Positions 27,018 through 38,889 of a DNA stretch of 64,000 nt are shown one piece after another. Position 1 is the stretch's first letter. The number at the start of each line of letters is the position of its first letter. The stretch spans positions 18,561,017 through 18,625,016 of the forward strand of contig OX453287.1 of NCBI GenBank assembly GCA_949710005.1, given 5' to 3'. This DNA is from Ricordea florida. Taxonomy: Eukaryota > Cnidaria > Anthozoa > Corallimorpharia > Ricordeidae. The position numbers and the translations under genes were made by a program. The notes under the pieces are model-generated. The model made no database searches, was not told the DNA's origin, and saw only the letters and a program-made list of their open reading frames with translations.

Positions 27018-27299
27018 CGTTACCGGAAAAGTGAAGTGTAACTAACTGTAAAACACGAGCGAGCACACGGCAAGGAACGAAGCTGGAATGCGAACTTCTA
27101 AATGACGCTAACTACATGAAACATACATCCCGCGACCGACACTCTCACTTTCTGATTGGCTTACTATCGAAAACCAACCAATTGCAATGAAGCAGAAAAA
27201 CCAAATGCAAATTGCTTGGGATAACAATAGGGCCATTCATGGCTCGTGACGCAAATCAATCATTACCGATTGCGGTTTCCGTCTTTGATAATCAACAAA

Positions 27300-27440
27300 A
27301 TGGCCGAAGATTATCCTGAAACAAGTTTCGTCGAAAACACTCCAAGCCCTTTCTTCTGTGATAAGTGTGAAACTTGCGGAAAGTCCTTCGCACATTCATC
27401 TTCGTATCGCCGTCACACAAAAACGAAATGTTCATCTCAA
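27300..27440 (+). CDS. C2H2-type zinc-finger exon, partial
   Basis: ATG at 27300, in good context after GATAATCAACAAA. MAEDYPETSFVENT is followed by CETCGKSFAHSSSYRRH and a final Cys, i.e. one zinc finger of C2HC/C2H2 type. The frame continues into basic residues and a T-run, so the exon probably ends soon after 27440; no clear donor was chosen. It is divergent from the coiled-coil gene, with 282 bp between the two ATGs, so a shared bidirectional promoter is possible. Confidence 0.4.
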
Positions 27441-28364
27441 TCGCTAAAGCGTCGCCGTCGGCGATTTTTTTTTGATTTTTTTTCACAGCCTCTTTACTGC
27501 AGCTTATCTTTCTCTAGGTAATGCCAAACTTATGGCAGTTTGCCCTATACCTCGTCGTGCTGGCATTTTACAGATTTAGATTAAGTCATTGATAGGGTTC
27601 TTAGCTAAGAAGAGACTGTATCATTGAAGCAAACGTTCTCCTTATTTCTCTTTTTTTCTCTGAAAAAATAATTTTTATTATGATATGACTGGACAGTATT
27701 TGAGTTCTGAAGGCACCAGTATTTTCTTAACAGTACTGTGGCACTACGGATTGCATACAAACTTAGGTTTAACCAGCTGAAATAAATTGGTACATAGGAA
27801 AGTGCATATACAAATGACTACTTTTGATTGACAGTTCACACCACTTTTGCAAATTGTCATATGCTACTTGTTAGATCAGGTGTTAATGTTGATGCAAATG
27901 TTGTGTAAGTGTAAAAATATCGTTCTGTTCCATCTTACATTGTCTTTCGATTTGGAGATTGACACATTTGTACATTGTGGTTACTTGACAACATATATAC
28001 ACTGTATCAAAATTTTGATGCATAAGCTAATAAGGGTACATGACTGTGGACATGGAAACTACATATACGGATAAAATTAAAGTTTCTTAATACACTTGTC
28101 TTAGTGTGATTAGTGAAATATGGTCATTTTTCTTCTTGATGATATTTTTTTAAAATTATATTACTTTTTTATTGAACTGAGTTCAAAATGTCAAGACATT
28201 TTTACGTTGCTTTCATGTTTTGGTGTTCTGATTCTGTTATGGAGAAAAGAGACAATTTGAAGATACTTGAGCAATGAAGTGCACAGTGATGTTACACACT
28301 GGACAATTATAATTCTTACTATTCCTGTTATATATCAATAAATAGTCATTTATGTGAACCAAAA

Positions 28365-28575
28365 CACAACCATTAATTTAGAGAATGTTTAATCTCCATT
28401 TAAGGAACTTAAATGGCTTCAGGTGTATAATGTATGTTTCAGGGGCACTTAAACCCCACTATGACAATAGCATTGATTTAAGTGATGTTTTAAACAATTA
28501 AACTAGACTTAAATGTAGACCCAAGTTCTAGGGTTGTTTAATGCAACTTAAATGTGATTAAAATGTGGCTTTTGG
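28365..28575. repeat. TTTAAAC-rich arm, right of the coiled-coil gene
   Basis: Repeated ACTTAAA, GTTTAA and ATTAAA words. Similar in type to 22535-22790 and to the arms of the element at 50420-53346. Confidence 0.5.
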
Positions 28576-29480
28576 TCTAGTGTACATGGAAGGTATGCTT
28601 GGTTAAGTAAATGAGGGGAAGAAGAAATGCTATAAATATCTAAGGTCGAAAACCAAAACTTAGCGAGGCACATGGCATTTGTAGGCGCGCTAGATGTTCT
28701 TGGGACGCATTGTTTGTTAGTTTATGTAGGCCACAAATCTCTTTACCGATCCTTTGGTCCTGTACTAATGAAATGCATGGGGATTCTTAACATTTTTAGT
28801 CATTCATATAGTTTAGTTCTCAGTAAAATTGGTTTGCGCTGATTTCAGCACTAGCTTGATCTGGAGTAGCCGTTTTCGGTGTCCAGTAAGACAAGTTCTG
28901 TAGGTGATTCCTGAGAAATGATGGCCGGGATGACGCAATGGTGTGTTTAACCACAGATTATAAATGTCGAATCATACTTATTGATATGTAGTACATTGTA
29001 TACAGCGGTTATTGCCACGTGCGCATGCTCATTAAAGTATTCTCTAATGTCCGCCATCTTGAGTTTCACGCGTATATTCTTCTTTCTCCAAAAACACAAC
29101 ACTTATATGTTTTGTTGTAGATTTCGTTTGGTTAAACAGATTTTATAGATACTATGGAATTTTCTCTTCCCTTTTTCTTTTCATAACTTTTTTTAGTTTT
29201 GTATTCAAATCTTATTCAGCAATTAAGGAGCATTTGACAGGAGGCAAAACCACAGTTCTTGTAATGAATACTGCAGGGATCACAAAGGAGAATATTCATC
29301 CTGATCTTGGGGCTTGCAAAGATCGATGCTATCGTCATTATGCGCCCAACATGCAATGTCACCTGAGCATGCATTTTGTTTCTTTTCTAAGTCAGTCAAT
29401 TCTCAGCCAGTTGCTGGTGAGACATAACCATTCCTAAAGGGAGATAATCAGAGACGCCTTTATTTGAATAATAATAATAT
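28576..29480. other. Stretch without a confident gene
   Basis: A short open segment near 29200-29390 (HLTGGKTTVLVMNTAGITKE) might be an exon, but I cannot identify it and saw no matching neighbours. Confidence 0.3.
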
Positions 29481-29489
29481 AATAATATA

Positions 29490-29695
29490 TTGGATAAACC
29501 AGCGTAGCATCAAACTGTGTATCGCAGAGGTATCATGGGTTCGAATCCCGTTCAGGCCTGACTTTTTTTTTTCAGGCTTTAATTTCACAGCTGCTTAAGT
29601 TGTGTACATAACTGCGATGATCAATTAAGGTCGTTACATATTACTCCGCCGTTCAAATATATGGTCTTTCATATATATTCACTTGCATCAAACTG
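29490..29695 (+). repeat. tRNA-derived SINE-like repeat, copy 1
   Basis: TCATGGGTTCGAATCCCGTTCAGGCCTGA contains a tRNA B-box-like GGTTCGAATCCC in a pol III-type head (described here in parts). The sequence from CAGGCCTGA to AACTGCGATGATCAAT recurs at 45200-45300. Confidence 0.6.
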
Positions 29696-29774
29696 TGTCT
29701 GATCGTAATCCCGGCTGCAATGTGCACATTTCTTTTAACCAAGGCAGAAACGTTTTACTAGCTCTTATTAACAG

Positions 29775-29910
29775 AGCAGGAGGTCTGTATGGGAGAATCT
29801 TGACCGAGGTCGTGAGTACAGACCGAACGCAGTGAGGTGACGTACCTAGTGACGACCTCGGTCAAGATTCTCCCATACAGACCGAGTAAGTTCGGTTAAT
29901 AAGATGTTTA
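29775..29910. repeat. Palindromic MITE
   Basis: GGTCTGTATGGGAGAATCTT near 29790 and its inverted copy AAGATTCTCCCATACAGACC near 29863-29882. Outer pair TTATTAACAGAG/TTCGGTTAATAA. Confidence 0.75.
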
Positions 29911-30579
29911 TTATATGACAAAAAAGAACAATTTAATTTGTTTAATGTAAATGGTTTGCACAAGCTGATATTTACCTTGCGAACGGTGATGAGCCGAACT
30001 TAATTCTGCCAAGGTTTGCTCGTCCTCTATACTTTTTTTCTCATCAGGCTTTTTGGCATTGCCATAAATAAATATCGTTAGAAAAAAATAGTTAAGATTT
30101 TTTTTATATTTTAGTTTGCAACTTTTCGCCGCAAAATGTAACCGGTCTACATGCCGGTCTAGATGGGAAAATCTAGACCCCTTTCAATATTGCAATTGGT
30201 TTCAGCCAATCAAATTCGTGAATTCGGTAGCTCCCAGTCCTTGTGAGACACAGTCATATAATAATCTCATATATATATATATATATAGTGACTGATTCAT
30301 GATCTATCATATTGTTCTTAGAGTCAAACTCTATGTATTATGATTAGGTTATAATATGGAACAATGTGCAATCACAGTAGATGGAATGGCCAGTCCTACT
30401 CACCCAACTTTCTACCTATTATCCAACGAGGGCAAAGGTTCAACTTGGGTGACAGTACTGATCTTGGTGCCAAAGTTATTTGTGCTTGGAATACTGCCAC
30501 TTTCGTGTATTTTCAGTTTTGCTTGAGGGCCCCTCATGACCAAGATCTGCAAAAAATATATATAATAATATGTTATTTG

Positions 30580-30720
30580 CCGGGTGGAAGGTCCGTGTGG
30601 GAAAAACGGTGCCCGAGGTTTTAAGTACGGCCAGAGGCCGAAAGCCGAGGGCCGTACTCAAGACCAAGGGCACAGTTTTTTCCTATACGGACCGACCTAG
30701 CCCGGTAAATAACTTATTTA
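30580..30720. repeat. Palindromic MITE
   Basis: TTATTTGCCGGGTGG...GGTCCGT pairs with ACGGACCGACC...CCCGGTAAATAA. Inner words CGGCCAGAGGCCG and GAGGGCCGTAC also pair. Confidence 0.65.
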
Positions 30721-31197
30721 TTTTTGGAAATTGCTACAGCAGGGAAAAAATCCGGCCCCAGTGCCCGTGGGCCGTATCGTAAAAAGCTGGACTGGTCACG
30801 TGCGCGTGATTAGCCAATCAAATTCTAGGATTTAAGATTTCGACCCGCTCAGATGCTTGAGAAAAAAATAAATATTCGTTATCGATCAAGTGTGAGGATA
30901 AGACGGCAGCGTGTTGGGCAGCGTGTTCTCTTTTGCGTTTTTATTGACCGAAACGTAATCGACGTCAATTCGAACGCAAAAAAATAAATAATTAAATAAA
31001 AAACCCAATTAAGCTTCGGTGCCATGAAAGACTTATTATATAGTAATTTTTTTTTTTTTTGTTACGCGGGACGGAAAAAGCGGGAAATCTCGAGACTCAG
31101 GACCAGATAGGCCACCTTTCCCGCTTGGGTAGCCAATCAGAACTCAGGATTCACTTATTAGAAACCATTCATACAATAAAATAGATTAACAGCAATG

Positions 31198-31403
31198 TGA
31201 TAATATAAATTAGTTCTATGGTCTCACGACGTGGTCCATTGGGTGGTGGTCGCGACGTTTCGCCTGCTCACTGCTAGTCTTCTTCTTCTTTTTCTTCTTC
31301 ACCATCGCTTGAAGAAGACTAGCAGCAAGCAGTCGAAACGTCACGTCGCGACCACCACCCAAGTGATCAGGTAGTGAGACCTTAGAACTAATTTATATTA
31401 TCA
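31198..31403. repeat. Palindromic MITE
   Basis: GATAATATAAATTAGTTCTA at the left end and TAGAACTAATTTATATTATC at the right end are exact inverted copies. GGTGGTGGTCGCGACGTTTC pairs with GAAACGTCACGTCGCGACCA inside. Confidence 0.88.
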
Positions 31404-31478
31404 TCGAAGTTACCGCGATGAATAATAATCTTTTCCATAATAACAGAAGTGTGTTATAATATAAAGGCCTGTTTAACT

Positions 31479-31543
31479 GCCTGGTTAGCTCAGTTGGTAG
31501 AGAGCCGGCCTGTCGAGCGGGAGGTCGTGAGTTCAAACCTCGG

Positions 31544-31582
<39 letters not shown>

Positions 31583-31862
31583 TGTGCTGCCTTTGTAATG
31601 ACATCTGCAAATGGTTAGACATTCTAGCCTTCTCGGATAAGGACGAAAAACCGCAGGCCCCGTCTCACAGCACTGTTTTCGTGGGACGCTAAAGATCCCA
31701 CAAAACTGTTCGAAAAGAGTAGGGGACGTAGACCCCGATGGTGTGGTCGACATCTGTAAAAGTTTGATTGTAATTAATTAACAAAAGAATTGATGTAAGC
31801 GCCTTTGAACATATCCATATGAAAAAGAGCGCAATATAAATCTATTATCATTTATTATCATA
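31479..31862 (+). repeat. tRNA-derived SINE
   Basis: A degenerate tRNA-like head (TGGTTAGCTCAGTTGGTAGA as A box, GAGTTCAAACCTC as B box) is followed by a body with ACTGAGGAGAATGTGCTGCC and GTAGACCCCGATGGTG, and ends in ATTATCATTTATTATCAT. Not a functional tRNA gene: the structure is degenerate and joined to the SINE body. Confidence 0.75.
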
Positions 31863-31979
31863 AAGGCAATCAAATGTGAACTCAAGGAAACGCTCCTTTC
31901 CACACAAACGTTACAAGCCAGACAACGGCTGCAATGGAGACTACCTCTCACAGGTTAGGAAATAAGGGTATACAATTAC

Positions 31980-32328
31980 CTTAGGAACGAAGATGAGACA
32001 TTGAGTCAGTAGTACAGAATACTACAGTAGTACAGAATACGCACAGAAGAACAGTGAGGAAGTAGCCGCCGTCGGTGTGGTTCTTCAGGAGCGCCAACAC
32101 AGGAATAACAATGGCACATGGTACAAACACGTTATACACAGCCATGCCGATCTGTTTGGAGTCATTCAATGCTGAGATATGCACTTTGCGTGTTTCCCAT
32201 GCTAAGTAAGTGCCAAAGAAAAGGATGAAGCCCTTGAAGCCATACAACATCCCAGTCCAAAGGGTTTCATGTTTGGAGGTGCAGCGTGCTTGATAAGGGT
32301 AAAGAGCAATGTCCTCCTTAGAATTGAT
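31980..32328 (-). CDS. GABA-B-like receptor, exon with TM5-TM7 (frameshifted)
   Basis: AG acceptor at 32330-32329, then INSKEDIALYPYQARCTSKHE, a family C GPCR extracellular loop with its conserved Cys. TM5 (TGMLYGFKGFILFFGTYLAW), the ETRKVHISALNDSKQIGMAVYNV loop, TM6 (FVPCAIVIPVLALL) and TM7 follow. The frame meets a TAA at the exon end. In another frame the same bases give the expected CLIFVPK end of TM7. The exon is 349 nt, whereas its neighbours use phase 0; removing a 7-nt duplicated GTATTCT near 32022 would restore phase. It is therefore a broken or misassembled TM7. The intracellular tail is not in the window. Confidence 0.8.
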
Positions 32329-33010
32329 CTGGAAACAACGAATGTTACAATTTTTTTATGAATTTAAATTCCTAAAGAAGACGTTTTGATTGACCAGGTA
32401 AGCAAATGCAAACTAATTTAAGATTTTGCTTTTATCAATTATGCGACTTTTTAGTCAGCTGCATTTTTGGCATTTGACGTCATGCTGACATAGAAATGAT
32501 GATGGAAGGATATTCTCTCAACCAATCTGATATTCCAACCAATGGGTCAACATAACTCAACTATCAAATGACAGTGGGGAAAACTGCTTTAGCGTTTGTC
32601 GTTTTTTCTAAAGGAATGAAAGCTGTTTTTTTTTTTAAATTTTAATACTCCCTAATGCAGCCCCTCTTCAAATATTACTTACTTAATACGTTTTACTTTT
32701 TCAAATGTTGTTACGTGCTTTAATGTTGGTTTACAAGATCATTGCCAAGAAGTGCAGGCTTAGTCAATTTGAACAGGTACGCTTACGAGCCTGTTAACTC
32801 TATATAGCCTACGGGGAACAGAATTCAAAAACAGTGTAATAGCAACAAAGACAAAACACGTAGATTTAGAAACTCAAAGCAAGGAAGCATCAATGGTGGA
32901 TCAGAAAACACGAAATCAGCACGACTAAATAATGGTTATAACGACAGGTGATTTTGATCCACAAATCAGGAACTGGTATTTTCACTATCAGACACCGACG
33001 GGGATCCTAC

Positions 33011-33133
33011 CGACTTTGGACTCTCCATAATGAAGGTGTAAATGGGATCAACAAGTTGCCAAATTATAAGAATGGTTGCGTCCACAGCCAGGAGAATAAG
33101 CACCACGGCAAACAACTGACTGTCTTGGATAAC
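33011..33133 (-). CDS. GABA-B-like receptor, TM4 exon
   Basis: 41 codons, phase 0 at both ends. VIQDSQLFAVVLILLAVDAT and IIWQLVDPIYTF match the TM4 region of GABA-B receptors. Confidence 0.82.
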
Positions 33134-33787
33134 CTGGAAGAAATACGAAGATTTATCTGCAAAAAATACTAATTTCCCTAGCATTTTTTGTACTCAGTAA
33201 ATTTAATGACTAGTTTTCTAAGGAAGGCAAGGGAATTTATTCTTCAGTGAGTGAAAAAGTCTATGTAGTACGAATTGGCTTGGAAAGCAGAGTCACTTTC
33301 ACGATTGCAAATTGTTCCACTAAACTGTATGCTGTAATTCCATTTTATCAGCATTACTGTAACATTAAGGATTCAGTTACTGTTTAATACTTTTAGCACC
33401 AATAACGCGGCAAAGAAGTGTAACTAATGTGAAATCTCAATGCCGCCTTCTTTTCAAACTTTCATATTTTCGATTTTGGTCGTGATCGCATTTTTCCTTC
33501 TCGTCGGTTCTCGAACGGCGCGACAGCGAAAATTGCATCAGTATCTCGTACGGAAGCAGACCAAAAGAACGTGGTTAGAATGTTTTCATACTAATGTCTT
33601 CTTGGTCCGTCTAGCTAGCTTTGAGTGAAAAACAATCGAATGAGAAAAATTGCTGCGCGGAAGCTTTGGTATTTGCGCGTCTCGTCCCCCACAATTTTCT
33701 AGAGGCTTTTTTATTCTCCCTTGCTTGTTTTTCGCCTCACACTCGACAAGCTACGAAAAAGGAGAGGCTCCTTGAAGTTGAGCTTAC

Positions 33788-33892
33788 GATCTTCTTGGTC
33801 TTGTTCATGAAGATTCCATGTACTCTCCATGTCTTCGACAAAAGAGCACCAAATGCCATCGTAAAGCCCATCGACGCAGTCAGGGCACGAGC
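33788..33892 (-). CDS. GABA-B-like receptor, TM3 exon
   Basis: 35 codons, phase 0 at both ends. ALTASMGFTMAFGALLSKTW and RVHGIFMNKTKKI are the highly conserved TM3/second intracellular loop of this family. Confidence 0.85.
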
Positions 33893-34181
33893 CTAAAGGA
33901 AATAAAAAGTGAATAGAAGAATAAAATACACAAAAATAGTTTATCAAACAAGTCGATAAAGAAAGTTGTACCGCCTTAGGATTTAAGGGAAGCTAACGAC
34001 TCGATCTAGCGTTAGCTTTTCTGACGCAACATGGTCATCAGAAATGAGAAATTCGCCGAAATCAAACTGCTATCAAGTACTTTTCTAAGTTGTCGTTATT
34101 AGCTTGTTGATTTAGCCAACAGTTATTGCCGTTGCGCTGTTAATCTGGAAGCACCCAATCTCGTTCCGAAAGCCCGCGTCA

Positions 34182-34342
34182 CCTTGACCAGCGGTTAGGG
34201 ACGACCCAAAGTTTTGGTAGGTACGTGGTGTAAGCATCATATAGTGGTTCCCCGTTAGTGAATATATGGCATACATTGCTCTCCATAGCCATACACGATG
34301 CTTACACCACGTACCTACCAAAGTTTCCGACCGCTGGTCAAA
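34182..34342. repeat. Palindromic MITE in a receptor intron
   Basis: TTTGGTAGGTACGTGGTGTA (about 34212) and its inverted copy TACACCACGTACCTACCAAA (about 34303), within outer GACCAGCGGT/ACCGCTGGTC arms. Confidence 0.85.
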
Positions 34343-34414
34343 ATGATGCAGGCACTATTAACGAGGTTGCGAAGACTCAATGACGTGGGTACAACACGCC
34401 TGACCTCTCTTTAC

Positions 34415-34547
34415 CTGACAGACTCGTGTGTGGGTCTGCGCAGACACCATTTGACCGTCAACGCCAAAGAGAAACCCGGAGACGTAAATGCAGATGCAAC
34501 CAAAAATGATGATGTTGTTCAAATTAGGACTGGACATCTTTATAAAC
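34415..34547 (-). CDS. GABA-B-like receptor, TM2 exon
   Basis: FIKMSSPNLNNIIIFGCICI is a family signature (the K-x-SSP-x-LN motif at the start of TM2). The phase agrees with the exons on both sides. Confidence 0.88.
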
Positions 34548-35342
34548 CTAACATGAAGGAAAAATTCTAAATAGTCAAACCCTGCATGCAGCCGTAATTT
34601 ACAGTCTGTCACTAAATCATTTTTGAAGGGGACATATGGGTAAGGTGGTATGGTTTTGCTTTATTTGAACCTCCCCTCCCCCACTCCCTACGTTGCTCTC
34701 ACCTTTAAATCTATTAGGACATTTAATATTGTAGTTTGAATCACATTGTAATTTTTGAGACATGAAACTTAAGCAGACTTCAAAAACATTTTATGACGCA
34801 GAGTTGACTGTGATAGGGTTGGGTTAAAATTTGTAGGATCAAGGCTTGAATCTTGGAGGTGCGACCTCTTTAATTTGTATAAGCGAAGGTTTTACCCACG
34901 CAGTAAAACCGCAGGGTTTGACTCTGGGAGTGAAAAGTATAAAAGTCGTCAGAATCATATTCCATGACTAAGGGTTTGACTTTATGTAAAAAAAAAAGGG
35001 CTGAATTATTTAACTGCGGAAACGCTTTCTGGTTACCTCTGGGAGATAAAAGGGATTGCAGTTCGAACCACATTAAATTAGCACAGATTGACTTTTAAGG
35101 TTTTACTCTTCAGAGTAAAAGGTTTTAATGTCAGGACAACATTGTATGTCCCAAGATCCTACTTTAGGGAGGTACCTTTTTAATGTCAGGAACACGTTGC
35201 ATAACTTACATCCCGGAGTCCAAATAAGTAAAGCTACGCTTCCACGCTTCCGGGAGGAGGGTTTCGACCTATCAAAGTGGGAGTCTAGAGAGCGTGTTAC
35301 TTACAAGGGAGCTTAACTATTCAAGTTCCGTTTATTAATTAA

Positions 35343-35893
35343 CAAGACGATCTAAGATCGTAAGTCGGACAACAGGTAGACGTGCTGTTATGAGTGTTGA
35401 CCACTTATGGTGCGGAGTGGTCCAAAAAAGAAATGCTAAGGGTACCAAGGTCCTGGTTTCCAACGTGGCATCTTTGTTGTCGTTTCCTCGAGTTTCATCG
35501 CGAGGCACCTTGTCTTTATCAGCAAATGCTCTTCTGTCACTCTGTCCACATTTTCTTTTCACTGGTAACTCGTTTGATTTCTGGTTTGATTCTAGTGAGA
35601 CATTCGCTAAATCATTTGACTCTTTGGCTATTTTCAGTTCGCAAAACGATCAGTTTCGAAATATACGCACATTACACACGCCATCTTTTAGAGTGGGTCT
35701 ACCGCGAACGGTGGGTGGGTCTGTATGTTTGAGCGTAGAAAAGATGACACCATTTGTTTTCAACATACTTCGCCATCGACTTCGACATCGTAGAAAGGTT
35801 GCGCCCGTATTACGTGTCTGCGGTATTCCCCATTGCACGTGACTGCGATTTGCGATGAAACTCGAGTGTAAACCTATAGTCGGTTGCCCGACT
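35343..35893 (-). mobile_element. Helentron-like non-autonomous element (HINE), copy 1
   Basis: A 551-bp repeat whose other copy is at 52670-53233 in opposite orientation. One end is AGTCGGGCAACCGACTATAGG (read on minus). The other end has a matching inverted word GTTGTCCGACT followed by the hairpin ACGATCTTAGATCGT and the last bases CTTG. Asymmetric inverted repeats, a 3' hairpin and insertion at TT are Helentron features. Confidence 0.65.
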
Positions 35894-35894
35894 A

Positions 35895-36195
35895 ATAATT
35901 ATTCGCCGAAGGCGAAGTGATTATCGGTGAATGATCACCGAGACGAAGTCAAGGTGAATATTCACCGATAATCACTGAGCACCAGGCGAAAAATTGTCTT
36001 AGTATAAATACACAGGTGATTATTTCAAAAAGAGAAAAGAGAAATCATTGTACAACACGAAAACACATACACATTGTACGACTGGCAGCCATTTCGTTCG
36101 CCGAGGTGACTATCGGCTGATAATCCGAGATAGCGAACCAATCAGAGCGCTCGATTTTGTATAAGAGTATTTATACTAAGCTTTGCTTCAACAAT
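35895..36195. repeat. Palindromic MITE
   Basis: Subterminal TTAGTATAAATAC/GTATTTATACTAA inverted pair. The inner palindromes GAAGTGATTATCGGTGAAT and TTCACCGATAATCACTGAG have a fragment copy at 22040-22085. Confidence 0.7.
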
Positions 36196-36237
36196 TTTTT
36201 AAATCCTAGAGAGTTTAATTGGTCCTTTAGGTTTTAC

Positions 36238-36388
36238 CTGACATTTCTGTAATTGAAGTTAAACAAAAAAAATCCCACCGCCATTGATAAGCCAACGATG
36301 CAAAACGAGTCCATGGTGTACACCAGTCCCCTAGAGATGTAGAGAGGGGCACGGACAGTTTCGATTGTGCATACTGGAACCTTATTTT
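36238..36388 (-). CDS. GABA-B-like receptor, TM1 exon
   Basis: Encodes APLYISRGLVYTMDSFCIVG then LSMAVGFFLFNFNYRNV: a juxtamembrane linker and TM1 followed by a basic turn. The phase fits both the upstream exon at 37899-37816 and the TM2 exon. Confidence 0.83.
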
Positions 36389-36587
36389 CTGAAAATATAA
36401 ATAGGAAGCATATAAACCGCACAGTGAGGGTTGCCTGTTCCTACTGAGCTCAAATAGGAAATACGATCGGCAGGGTAAGAATTGTAGCAGTAGGAGAATT
36501 ATGTAAAGTAACAGGAGAATATGCTGAAAGCGCTCCATGTCTGAATTTAAAACTAGCTCAGGCCATCTAAATTTGACGGTAGAATTC

Positions 36588-36705
36588 TTCATAGTAGCCG
36601 GAGAGTTCTTCGTAGCAGCCGGAGAATGCTTCGTAGTAGCCCGAGAATTATTTGTAGTAGCCGGAGAATTCTTCGTAGTAGCCGGAGAATTCTCCGGTCT
36701 CCGAT
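36588..36705. repeat. Minisatellite (about 21-bp units)
   Basis: GTAGTAGCCGGAGAATTCTTC-like units repeat about five times. Confidence 0.75.
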
Positions 36706-37815
36706 GCCTAATGAACATCCTGCGGTCGAGCATCGCTATCTTGAACTCGGCGATCTCGAACTCCCCATCATCTTGAACTCAAACGCATTTCACTTCCACT
36801 GTTTTTTCAGTCATTTACTATTGGTTTACTTGAATCCCCACTATCTCGAACTATTTTCCGTTTCCCATGAGAGTTCGAGATAGCGAAGTTCGACTGTGGT
36901 CGCATGTCCGTAGAGAGCGTTCGACCAGTGCTACTTGCAAAATCTGAGCGAGGGTAGAAACTTACATAAGAGGTGAACTACAGAACACAATGCGTGACAG
37001 TATAACAGAGGGGAAACGTGATGTAGTGCTTGGCTAGTGTTTACTCTGTGAGCAGAATCGCTCAGAAGAAAATAACAAACAAAAAGGCATAAAATCACTG
37101 AATGCAAGAATAAACACCAGTTTCGGTTCTAAGGCAGCCTGATTCATCACGCGACAAACCAGATTCGAGACACAAAGGGCTGGTTGTTCAAATCACGACT
37201 TAGACAGAGCTAAAACAAAACCGTTGTCTAAATTGAATTTGAGCTGCTTCAACTTAACCTTTCAATCTCGTTTATAGCACAACAGAATATGCATTCAAGT
37301 CCTGCGCACTCTAAACAAACCATTTTTTTTAATCAGTCGCTAATTGGTCAGTTATGAACGCCTCAATTTTATTTGGGGACCGTTACCTTTTTACGAGGGA
37401 GGGGGGGGGGGCTGGAATTTAGGGTAGGAAAAGTGGGGCTCACGTGAAACATTTTACCAATAGCTCTTATGTCAAAGTTTTAATCGGACATGACTACTCT
37501 TTCCTTTGCTTATGGGGGGGGGGTTCATGTGGAAAATTGGCAAGCTGACGGGGAGGTCATGTAATTTTTAAATGGTGCTTCCCGAATCACATCAGCCCCT
37601 CCCCCCCCCCCCCCCTCCCTCATAAAAAATGAACGGTCCCTCGAGCCGCGGACTTTGTTGGACAACGTTTAACCCTTCAACTCCGGAGTCTCCCTCTGAA
37701 GAGTAAAATCGTCTGGCGTTAGCCATAGTAAAATCTGTAAAGTCATTCTTAGGAGAGAAAGTGTTAATCTAAGACCCCCGCCCACGCCCCCCTGTGGACA
37801 AATTTAACACGTTAC

Positions 37816-37899
37816 CTTCCCATAATGCCGTCTGACCCTTTCCAACGATGATAATCTTTTCCTTCATAGAGTAGGTTCCGATACGTTTCATTACGTTTC
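37816..37899 (-). CDS. GABA-B-like receptor, short ligand-domain exon
   Basis: 28 codons between ATAG acceptor and GTAACG donor: NVMKRIGTYSMKEKIIIVGK then GQTALWE. It corresponds to the last strand region of the Venus-flytrap domain. The upstream phase does not join directly to the exon at 40144-39887, so one small exon lies unrecognised between 37900 and 39886. Confidence 0.65.
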
Positions 37900-38889
37900 C
37901 TATCAAACGACAAAGCAAAAGCAAGACAAAGTAAAAGAATTGCAAGATAGAGCTGCGCCATTAAAAACAGACACAGGATGTTAAGGGACGGACCATTAGA
38001 AAAGTGATGGGGGGGGGGGGGTTGGGGAATTTTCAGCTTGCACGAATTTTTTTTTTCGCTCACTGCTTTTGCAGTAACCAAAACACGCCTGTTAAAACTC
38101 AGATAAAATTTACATATCGTCAGCCCACTGATTACTATTCTGTCCTAACACAAAGATGCATACAGTTCATATAAGCTCCTGAGTGGACTCCCATAAAAAT
38201 GACAGGGGTGCTCATCAGAAATTTTCGAAAACACCCCAATGTGGCTCAACAAAATTTTTTAACCTCAAGAAGTAACATTTTAAAAACGACACAAAAGGTG
38301 ACACTTTTTTTACCATTTTTAACAGTGACAGAGACAGCTGTATAAAACACCTCTCCAAGTCTTTTAAGTTTTTGACTGGCACAAAGTTCCCATCTTATGT
38401 TTTACAATAGCCTCCTGGTTTTACCTAAAAAGGTATCGCGATTCAATGGTAATCTTCGCTTTTGCACCCCAAGAAGCACCTTTCTACAAATTTTGACCTT
38501 CAAAAGGTTCGACGAGGACCCCAGTCATTTTTATGGGATTCCTTTCCCCCTTCCCGGGAATCAGCCAATCAAAATTAGAAGCAGATGGAGGTCGTCAACT
38601 TTTTTTTCTTTTAGTTAATCAAAAAGCGGGTGACTTTCTTTTAAACCAGTCACTTTCCATCACCATCACCATCTTAGCATCATTTTTGACAGAAACAGGA
38701 AAATTGCTCCAAAGGTCCATTAAATTGACTTTCAAGTTCGTCTATCTGATGCATGAAAACGTCACAGATTGGTTACAAACCTTGTTTTTGATCAATGACC
38801 AGCAAACTGAGGCGATTAGAATTGTTGTAAAACTGCACCAATCTCTAGTGATAGCAAAACAATTTTATTCAATGCAATTTATTTCTATT

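Noticed and set aside
31479..31560. tRNA gene (Asp-like)
   Set aside because: The head is joined to a SINE body and tail, and the acceptor stem does not pair well.
33440..33896. Plus-strand ORFs in the receptor locus
   Set aside because: They overlap or neighbour the TM3 exon in antisense and have no domain or splice evidence.
35390..35842. 150-aa ORF
   Set aside because: It lies entirely in the HINE repeat; the second copy at 52839-53186 has the same frame with differences and truncation, with no sign of coding constraint.
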